Positions 53,905 through 60,613 of a stretch of DNA of 64,000 nucleotides are shown one piece after another. The notes beneath the pieces are model-generated. The model did no database searches. It was not told the origin of the DNA and saw only the letters and a program-made list of their open reading frames with translations. Position 1 is the first letter of the stretch. Each line of letters starts with the position of its first letter. Source of the stretch: Legionella sp. (lineage in GTDB: Bacteria; Pseudomonadota; Gammaproteobacteria; Legionellales; Legionellaceae); contig JAUXWR010000299.1 in the NCBI GenBank assembly GCA_030680075.1, forward strand, positions 16,966 to 80,965, read 5' to 3'. A program made the position numbers and the translations under genes.

Positions 53905-55614
53905 TTATTTCTTTAGCCCCTCTTCAGATACCTCTTCCTGAATACTATCGGAAGAAGATACTGGCTCGAAATGCTTTCCTTCATTACCTACAGGAGCTGA
54001 AGGAACTAGAGGAGCTGGCAATGATTTAATCTTTATAGCTAATCCCTCACTTACCAGAGACTGTCCTTTCTCAAGAGCCAAGTCCATTTCTTGTGGGTTA
54101 ATGATAGACAAATCTTCATCAGCTAAATCAGAATCGACGTCACTATCTTCAACAATCTCCTCATCACCCTCATTCTCAGCAATCACATCTACAGGAAAAT
54201 TCTCTTTAACCCAAGCGATTACCTCTTCATCAGTCCTCTCTACATCCAGATAGTTTCTGGAAGCCTCTTCCAAGGGCCGCCCGAGATCTTTTTCAAAATC
54301 AGATAGCTTTAATTGACATTCCTCAACCAATTCCTCTTCTTTTATTTCGCGATCGACAGCTAAACTCTTTTGTTTAGCTTCCGCCCCTTGAATTTCTTGC
54401 TCGTAATTCGCTAATTTTTTCTCAGAGACTGCTATTGTTATTGCACTTGCTATAGCTATAACACTCGCTACAACCGCCCCTACAATCGCAAAAATAGTTG
54501 CTGTACCAGTAGCTAGTGTTATTCCCAAAGGAGCCAATACCCCCGTCAGAATTAAGCCAATGCTCACCAAAGCTACGACCCCAATAGCGTCAAATACAAT
54601 ACTAACAGCATGTCTTCTTAAGAATGATTGTTTACTTGCCTTATCAAGATCAGGGTTTTGGAAAGCGAATAATTTATTTGATTCTGCTTCATACCATGAC
54701 CTAATATTGTCCATGCCCGCATTTTTTTCATCGGTATTTTTTTGCGTAAACTCAGCCAGTCGTTCTTCAATGTTGGCATGCTTAATATATTGCTCTTCTA
54801 AAATGGCAAAATGTTTTCGTTTCAATGCAAGTTTGGCTTTTAGTACTTGATCACGCGCGTCAAGTTCCTGTATATCCCCTACAATTGCGTTCCTGTATTG
54901 CTCTTTCTTTATTCCGTCAACTTCATCATTCATCGGCACAATTTCATTAATATGCTCAACGAGTGCTCCATAATCGGAATATTGTTCGGTTAAATCATAT
55001 AAACGTTCTACATCAATTCCTTTATAAATCTCTTCGCGAATACTTTTATCATTTCTAATAATCTGTGGTTCAAGATTGGAAGAAATTAGACCAATTTTAA
55101 CTTTATTTTTCACTATCAAAAAAAGCAAATTTGAAAATAATTGAAAGTGACGTCCGGACATAGCCACGCCAAATGTATCTTCTGCGCCTATACCACAATA
55201 ACCTCCTCTCAACATTGCTACCATGTCTGAGTAATCCAGGCTTTTAATTGCGTTTTCAATTACGTCAAATGTTATTTGATTAGGATCTTTTTTTAGCTCT
55301 TCTGTTAAATGATTTCGTAAAACCTGCCCTCGAAGTTCTCCTTTAGAAGAACCTCTATTGCTTACTTTAATTGAATTTTGTGTAATTTTATTTCTCATGG
55401 TAAAAAACGGGCCCACTAGATCTTCAAATACCAGATCTTTTAAAGGGGTAGTCTTAAGAAATTGAACTTCTGCTGCAATGAGTTCATCACCTATTAAAAG
55501 ATCCTTAGTTTCAAATAAATTGTCTGCATAACTATACAAATTGTTAAAAGGTATCTCTGCAAGCATCACTTTTGAGGACTTTATTGCATCTTTTTTAAGG
55601 TCTTCTTTACTCAT
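53905..55614 (-). CDS. Large unknown protein with membrane hairpin (569 aa), candidate effector
   Basis: No family recognised. The N-terminal ~250 residues are globular and mostly helical, and only weakly similar to the other large protein. From about residue 268: a helical run with Y-I-K-H-A-N-I-E-E-R-L, S-W-Y-E-A-E-S, F-L-R-R-H-A, a 55-60 residue hydrophobic region rich in Ala/Gly/Ile/Val (~338-398, two or three passes), a coiled coil, an acidic segment with many Asp/Glu, and the L-V-S-E-G-L-A-I-K-I-K-S-L-P-A-P motif. The C-terminus SDSIQEEVSEEGLKK has paired Glu blocks and Leu at -3, consistent with a Dot/Icm signal. ATG 55614 is preferred; a GTG at 55620 is two codons upstream. A PmrA-like site and TATACT lie 34-66 nt upstream. 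Confidence 0.72.
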   Translation of the reverse strand: MSKEDLKKDAIKSSKVMLAEIPFNNLYSYADNLFETKDLLIGDELIAAEVQFLKTTPLKDLVFEDLVGPFFTMRNKITQNSIKVSNRGSSKGELRGQVLRNHLTEELKKDPNQITFDVIENAIKSLDYSDMVAMLRGGYCGIGAEDTFGVAMSGRHFQLFSNLLFLIVKNKVKIGLISSNLEPQIIRNDKSIREEIYKGIDVERLYDLTEQYSDYGALVEHINEIVPMNDEVDGIKKEQYRNAIVGDIQELDARDQVLKAKLALKRKHFAILEEQYIKHANIEERLAEFTQKNTDEKNAGMDNIRSWYEAESNKLFAFQNPDLDKASKQSFLRRHAVSIVFDAIGVVALVSIGLILTGVLAPLGITLATGTATIFAIVGAVVASVIAIASAITIAVSEKKLANYEQEIQGAEAKQKSLAVDREIKEEELVEECQLKLSDFEKDLGRPLEEASRNYLDVERTDEEVIAWVKENFPVDVIAENEGDEEIVEDSDVDSDLADEDLSIINPQEMDLALEKGQSLVSEGLAIKIKSLPAPLVPSAPVGNEGKHFEPVSSSDSIQEEVSEEGLKK

Positions 55615-55647
55615 TTTCACGTACCTATAATTAGTTTTACTATTGTT

Positions 55648-55680
55648 AGTATAAAAGAAAATTATTAAGGAATAATTAAA
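55648..55680 (-). promoter_or_regulatory. PmrA-box-like promoter of the 569-aa gene
   Basis: On the minus strand TTTAATTAT, 2 nt (TC), CTTAATAAT (8 of 9 to the PmrA half-site), then 7 nt (TTTCTTT) and TATACT. Box and -10 spacing equal those of the other two promoters in the cluster. Confidence 0.65.
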
Positions 55681-55732
55681 TATAAACAGACTGAAAAAAT
55701 TATAATCAATTTAATATAGCATAAAATTACTA

Positions 55733-56656
55733 TTATATTTCTTTGGCACAAGCATCCTCACAAAAGGCCAGGTTTTTCTCTACTTGAATAGTGGCGTGGT
55801 GGATGTTGTGTTTATCTTTGAGTTTTTCGACGAGGCGTTGGCGGGATTCATCGGTTAGTTCTTCTTTGGGCATGTATAAATGAACGGATAGCGCGTTTTC
55901 CTGGGTGCTTAATGCCCAGATATGTAAATCATGAATTTGTTCAACACCTTTTTCAGCTTGCAGGAGTTCGCGCACTGAAGCCCAGGATATTTCACGAGGG
56001 ACTGCGTCAATTATTAAACGGAAGCTGTCTTTAAATAAAGACCAGGTGCCTCTTAATATAATTATTGCGATTAATAACCCTACAATGGGGTCTATCCAAA
56101 GCCAGTTTGTCCAGTAAAGAATAATGGCTGAAATGACGACACCTACTGAAATGAACGCATCGTAAAGCAGGTGGAGGTAGGCGGCGCGGATGTTTAGATC
56201 ATTGGTGCCACGTAAAAATAAAACCGCTGTTGCGCCATTCACAACTATTCCGATGCTTGCCACAATAATTACCGAAACTGCCTGTATCTCTGACGGGGAA
56301 AATAATTTGTACATCGCGTCGGTGGCAATGATTCCGCAGGTAAATACTAGCATGAGTCCATTGGCAAGAGCTGCGAGAATGGAGGTTTTTTTCATGCCGT
56401 AGGTGGCTTTTTCGGAGGGCGCGCGCTTTAGTAAGCTATTCGCAATCCAGGCCAGGATTAAGCCCATGACATCGCCTAAATTGTGCACGGCATCGGCGAG
56501 TAGGCTCGTTGAGTTAGCTGCAAAGGCAAAAAAAATCTGGCAGGCGACGAAGACGCTGTTTGCACTGATTGCGATTAAAAAGGCGCGATTAAATGTGGGG
56601 GCTGTGTGTTGATGGGTGTGATTATGTTCGCCGTGCGAATGGTGGTGAAGGCTCAT
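55733..56656 (-). CDS. Cation diffusion facilitator (CDF) transporter
   Basis: This 307-residue inner-membrane protein exports divalent metal (most likely zinc) by proton antiport. It has a His-rich N-terminus (HHHSHGEHNHTHQH), six membrane helices with metal-site motifs A-D-A-V-H-N-L-G-D (~58) and H-L-L-Y-D-A (~160), and a C-terminal cytoplasmic domain with H-D-L-H-I-W-A-L. The CzcD/ZitB subfamily is the likely match. No metal regulator is adjacent. It lies upstream of the candidate effector cluster on the same strand, but a 112-nt AT-rich gap separates them. Confidence 0.9.
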   Translation of the reverse strand: MSLHHHSHGEHNHTHQHTAPTFNRAFLIAISANSVFVACQIFFAFAANSTSLLADAVHNLGDVMGLILAWIANSLLKRAPSEKATYGMKKTSILAALANGLMLVFTCGIIATDAMYKLFSPSEIQAVSVIIVASIGIVVNGATAVLFLRGTNDLNIRAAYLHLLYDAFISVGVVISAIILYWTNWLWIDPIVGLLIAIIILRGTWSLFKDSFRLIIDAVPREISWASVRELLQAEKGVEQIHDLHIWALSTQENALSVHLYMPKEELTDESRQRLVEKLKDKHNIHHATIQVEKNLAFCEDACAKEI

Positions 56657-56980
56657 GAAATATATCCTTGTTTGTTAATCCTGTGCTTGTGCTTCGAGAC
56701 GGCGCAAAAAGACGCGGCTGCGAAGATCGAACGGTTCTGGTCGTATCCTTTGCATAGGACAATTTTAAATCGGGGAAAAAATGCCGTCTTTGCGAACAAA
56801 GTAAAGCAATCCAGTGGCCTTGGAAAAGCTAATTGGCGCATCTATTACTGATAAGGTCACTGGGTTGCTTCGTCTGCGCCTCGCAAAGACGAATTATTTA
56901 CCCGCATTTTAAAATTGTCCTGCGTAAAGATTCTTATCCTTTATTCTTATACCTGAACCTTGGTTCTGTTTGAAACTCAC
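56657..56980. other. 324-nt gap between cation diffusion facilitator and queH
   Basis: No gene seen. It contains GCTTCGAGACGG (family C-like) near 56693 and the family B palindrome at 56785-56891; the remaining ~90 nt before queH are T-rich with no clear feature. Confidence 0.6.
56785..56891. repeat. Dispersed palindromic repeat, family B, copy 2
   Basis: CGTCTTTGCGA at the left pairs with TCGCAAAGACG at the right, with inner AAGCAATCCAGTG / CACTGGGTTGCTT arms, one mismatch. The overall length (107 nt) and arm order equal those at 29976-30080; the loop sequence differs. The conserved arms with diverged centre suggest selection on or by the stem. Confidence 0.85.
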
Positions 56981-57634
56981 TTATTTTTCTTCTTCTGGAC
57001 CGTAATAGTTTATTCCCAATTTTATACGCTCTCGCTCATTTTGTTTACGCCATGCATTGGTATCTCTCAGGGAATAAACACAACCGCAATATTCTTGTTT
57101 GTAAAAATTTTCGCGTTTGGCAATTTCATACATGCGTGAGGAGCCGCCGTCTTTGCGCCAGTTGTATGTCCAGTACTCCATCGCCGGGTAGCGAGCTGCC
57201 GCCCGCAAGCCTGAGTCATTAATTTGGTTCATGTCTTTCCAGCGGGAAATACCAAGAGAGCTGCAAATAACCGGAAATCCATGCTCATGAGCATAAAGCG
57301 CTGTGCGTTCGAAACGCATGTCAAAGCAGGCGGTACAGCGTTTGCCGCGCTCTGGCTCCCATTCAAGGCCTTTCACTCGTTGAAACCAGTTATCTTTGTC
57401 ATAATCCGCATCAATAAAAGGAATATTATGTTTTTCAGCAAAGGCGACATTTTCCTGCTTTCTGATTTCATATTCTTGCACGGGATGAATATTGGGATTA
57501 TAAAAAAAGATGGCAAAATTAATCTTTGAAAACACCAGGGCTTCCATTACCTCTCCTGAACAAGGTGCACAGCAAGAGTGTAATAATAATTTGTCCGCGC
57601 CATTGGGAAGCACTAACTGTTCACGATCAACCAT
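56981..57634 (-). CDS. queH: Epoxyqueuosine reductase QueH
   Basis: QueH reduces epoxyqueuosine to queuosine, the last step of Q34 formation; it is a non-homologous alternative to QueG. The 217-residue protein has adjacent cysteines L-H-S-C-C-A-P-C (~21), R-C-T-A-C-F-D-M-R (~105) and the late C-G-C-V-Y motif of the DUF208/QueH family, ligands for a [4Fe-4S] cluster and a second metal. It overlaps orn by 8 nt. Confidence 0.93.
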   Translation of the reverse strand: MVDREQLVLPNGADKLLLHSCCAPCSGEVMEALVFSKINFAIFFYNPNIHPVQEYEIRKQENVAFAEKHNIPFIDADYDKDNWFQRVKGLEWEPERGKRCTACFDMRFERTALYAHEHGFPVICSSLGISRWKDMNQINDSGLRAAARYPAMEYWTYNWRKDGGSSRMYEIAKRENFYKQEYCGCVYSLRDTNAWRKQNERERIKLGINYYGPEEEK

Positions 57635-58187
57635 TATCAGTACCTTCTGATTTAATAAAGTGCTGGCGATAATACACGAGTTCCGCGATGGAGTCTTTGA
57701 TGTCGTCCAATGCCAGATGTTTTGATTCTTTCACAACGCCGTTTAATAAAGCAGGCTGCCAGCGCTTTGCTAACTCTTTTAGGGTACTGACATCCAGATT
57801 GCGGTAGTGAAAAAATGAGGCGAGTTCTGGCATGTATTTGTATAAAAATCGTCGGTCCTGACAAATACTGTTACCACACATAGGGGATTTACCTTTATCG
57901 ATAAATTGCTTCAGGAACTCAATAGTTTTTTGCTCGGCGAAAGCTTCTGTGATGGCTGATTCTTGTATGCGCTTAACCAGGCCTGATTGATTGTGCTGGC
58001 GGGTGTTCCATTCATCCATGCCGGCAATCATTTCTGCAGGCTGATGGATAGCAAACACAGGCCCCTCCCCTAATATATTAAGATTAGCGTCTGTAACGAC
58101 CGTTGCTATTTCTATGATGTGATCCACTTCAGGGTTAAGCCCTGTCATTTCCAAATCTATCCAAATCAAATTATTACTGTTTTTCAT
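57627..58187 (-). CDS. orn: Oligoribonuclease
   Basis: This 186-residue DEDDh exonuclease degrades dinucleotides, including pGpG from c-di-GMP turnover. Motifs are W-I-D-L-E-M-T-G-L (exo I), the D-x-R-x-x/D-R-R-F-L-Y segment (exo II) and [12 protein letters not shown] (exo III, with upstream H). Length is typical. It sits between cca and queH with overlaps of 14 and 8 nt. Confidence 0.96.
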   Translation of the reverse strand: MKNSNNLIWIDLEMTGLNPEVDHIIEIATVVTDANLNILGEGPVFAIHQPAEMIAGMDEWNTRQHNQSGLVKRIQESAITEAFAEQKTIEFLKQFIDKGKSPMCGNSICQDRRFLYKYMPELASFFHYRNLDVSTLKELAKRWQPALLNGVVKESKHLALDDIKDSIAELVYYRQHFIKSEGTDNG

Positions 58188-59409
58188 GTTTTTTCCAGGA
58201 ATTCAAAATCAAGTCTACACAAGCCACACGGCGAGCATATAATTCATGTTTAATGGCGACACCTTGATAACCTTGCTCAATTAGCGTCTGTACAGAGACT
58301 TTCAAGCATTCATCAAGCACAAAACGCCATTGTGCTGATTGATGATAATCAATTTGCCGCAGACGCCCTTGGGCGTCTGCTTCACAGGCTATTAATAGTT
58401 TAGCGAATTGTTGCGGCCTTCGAAACGCATCCGTTTGCTCAAGCACTTTTACAATCGTCTTTGCGCGTAGCTCATCAATTCGATGAATCAGTAAATGAAA
58501 GCGAGAAACCAGCACGGCAAATTGACGAAAGCTAACAGGAATTCGTAAACGCGCGCACAATGACTCGATAATTGATGCGCCAATTTCTTCATGACCTCGA
58601 TGACTGGGCCAGTCATTTTGAGGTGTACACCCTTTGCCCAGATCATGCACCAGGGCTGCAAATCGTATCATGGGATCTGGAGAGATTGCCACAGCCGCCT
58701 GCAATACCAGTAATGTATGAACACCACTATCCACCTCTGGATGATGCTGTGGAGGGTTGGGCACACCAAAAAGACGGTCCAGTTCGGGTAAAATTATTTT
58801 AAGCGCGCCGCATGCTCTTAAGGTCGTGAAGAAAATCTCGGGATTTTTTTCTTCCAGGCTGCGTTGCAGTTCCTGCCACACTCGCTCAGGAACCAAATGA
58901 GTAAGCTCACCACGTTGGGTCATTTGATACATGAGCTTACGGGTTTCTTCAGCCACTGAAAAACCTAGATGATAATAGCGAGCAGCAAAGCGCGCGACTC
59001 GTAATACACGAACGGGATCTTCGATAAAAGCATCAGAAACATGGCGCAGTTTTTTTTCGTTTAAATCACGTAAGCCATGGTAAGGATCGATAATATTGCC
59101 ACTTTCATCCATAGCGATGGCGTTTATCGTTAAATCACGACGCGCTAAATCATCTTCTAATGTCACCGCTTTGGAGATATCGCATTCAAAACCATAGTAG
59201 CCCGGTGCCGATTTTCTCTCTTTACGCGCTAATGCATATTCCTCATGCGTGGTTGGGTGCAAAAACACGGGAAAATCACGCCCAACTTGCTGATAACCCT
59301 TTTGAAGCATTAACTCAGGGGTAGCACCTACAACGACCCAATCACGCTCTTTAACAGGGTAGTTTAATAATCGATCACGAACAGCACCACCAACCAGATA
59401 AATCTTCAT
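58174..59409 (-). CDS. cca: tRNA CCA-adding nucleotidyltransferase with HD domain
   Basis: This 411-residue class II CCA-adding enzyme has the nucleotidyltransferase motif [11 protein letters not shown] at the N-terminus, [10 protein letters not shown] (~92), and a C-terminal HD phosphohydrolase domain (A-L-V-H-D-L-G-K-G, ~255), as in E. coli Cca. It repairs and adds the CCA end of tRNAs. It leads the cca-orn-queH run. Confidence 0.95.
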   Translation of the reverse strand: MKIYLVGGAVRDRLLNYPVKERDWVVVGATPELMLQKGYQQVGRDFPVFLHPTTHEEYALARKERKSAPGYYGFECDISKAVTLEDDLARRDLTINAIAMDESGNIIDPYHGLRDLNEKKLRHVSDAFIEDPVRVLRVARFAARYYHLGFSVAEETRKLMYQMTQRGELTHLVPERVWQELQRSLEEKNPEIFFTTLRACGALKIILPELDRLFGVPNPPQHHPEVDSGVHTLLVLQAAVAISPDPMIRFAALVHDLGKGCTPQNDWPSHRGHEEIGASIIESLCARLRIPVSFRQFAVLVSRFHLLIHRIDELRAKTIVKVLEQTDAFRRPQQFAKLLIACEADAQGRLRQIDYHQSAQWRFVLDECLKVSVQTLIEQGYQGVAIKHELYARRVACVDLILNSWKKHEKQ

Positions 59410-59458
59410 TTTTTATCACTTAAATAATTGGAACCTTTGGCCCATTGCCATTAAGTTA

Positions 59459-59512
59459 CGTGAATGCTTCGAGACGGGGTTTTCACCCCTCCTCAGCACA
59501 AGCGGTTCCGCG
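59459..59512. repeat. Dispersed repeat, family C, copy 2
   Basis: TGAATGCTTCGAGACGGGG followed by CACCCCTCCTCAGCAC matches the reverse complement of segments in 26011-26110. It lies in the 232-nt divergent gap between cca and rsgA, which must also hold both promoters; a TATAAT near 59590 fits the rsgA side. Confidence 0.6.
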
Positions 59513-59641
59513 GTAAATGATTTTTTTATACGTAATTGACGTTAAGGTAGGCATTAAGTCGCAGCGCCGCCTCTGACGGGTTATACTCTATAATATCCTG
59601 TACAATTAAAAATCCAACCCATTATAGACGATTTCTTAATC

Positions 59642-60613
59642 ATGAGTAAAAGACGAATTAATAAACAGCAGGCGGCTCGTATTCAAAAAATACAAGCGGG
59701 CTTTCGTGAAGACGATGAAAAAAACCTGTCATCACGGGAAGATGGTCTGGTTATTACGCGTTTTAGCCGCCATGCGGAAGTAGAAACCACGCAAGGGTTA
59801 CGGATCCGCTGTTCCATTCGTCCTAACATTGATTCTATTGTAGCTGGAGATCGCATTATCTGGCAGCCAACGGAAGATAATCGCGGTGTCATTGTTAGCC
59901 GTTATCCTCGAAACTCTGTCTTAGGTCGTGCAGATAAGCATCGTGAAAGTCGCCCGGTTGCGGCTAATATCTCCCAATTAATGGTGGTCATTGCAGCCAA
60001 GCCCGAACCCACCTGGTCTTTACTCGACAGTTATTTAATCATGGCTGAAAATTTACAACTGCAAGTAACGATCGTGCTCAATAAAGTAGATTTACCTTGT
60101 GAAGATATTAAAGAAGAGCTGATTAACTGTTATAAGGCTTTAGGTTATCCACTGGTATTCACCTGTAAAGAAGATTCTGAAGGGTATAAAGCACTGCAAG
60201 AGGCACTTTGTAATCATACCAGCGTATTTGTAGGTCAATCCGGTGTGGGAAAATCCTCGTTAATCTCAGGTATTTTACCGCATGAGACGGAAATTCTGAC
60301 GGCGGATATCTCTATACAATCAGAACTTGGCTGCCATACCACCAGAAATTCACGCCTGTATCATCTCCCCAAGGGCGGGGCGCTTATTGACTCACCAGGA
60401 ATACGCGAATTTGAGTTATGGCAAATGCCGGCCGGCGATATTCTCTATGGATTTCGCGAATTCCGAACTCTCGCAAATGACTGTAAATTCAGAAATTGCA
60501 ATCACCGTGACAGCCCCGGCTGTGCTTTAACCAAGGCCGTGAATACAGGGCATGTGTCTCGCCGGCGTTATGAAAGCCTCATTAAGATTAATACACAATT
60601 TGTGGGTAGCTAG
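59642..60613 (+). CDS. rsgA: Small ribosomal subunit biogenesis GTPase RsgA
   Basis: RsgA is a circularly permuted GTPase that checks late 30S maturation. The 323-residue protein has an OB-fold N-terminal domain (~35-110), G4 N-K-V-D near 140, G1 G-Q-S-G-V-G-K-S-S-L-I near 200, G3 D-S-P-G-I-R-E-F near 255, and the zinc site C-K-F-x-N-C-x-H-x-x-x-x-x-C in the C-terminal domain. Order and length are normal. Its last 26 nt overlap the convergent 982-aa gene. Confidence 0.95.
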   Translation: MSKRRINKQQAARIQKIQAGFREDDEKNLSSREDGLVITRFSRHAEVETTQGLRIRCSIRPNIDSIVAGDRIIWQPTEDNRGVIVSRYPRNSVLGRADKHRESRPVAANISQLMVVIAAKPEPTWSLLDSYLIMAENLQLQVTIVLNKVDLPCEDIKEELINCYKALGYPLVFTCKEDSEGYKALQEALCNHTSVFVGQSGVGKSSLISGILPHETEILTADISIQSELGCHTTRNSRLYHLPKGGALIDSPGIREFELWQMPAGDILYGFREFRTLANDCKFRNCNHRDSPGCALTKAVNTGHVSRRRYESLIKINTQFVGS

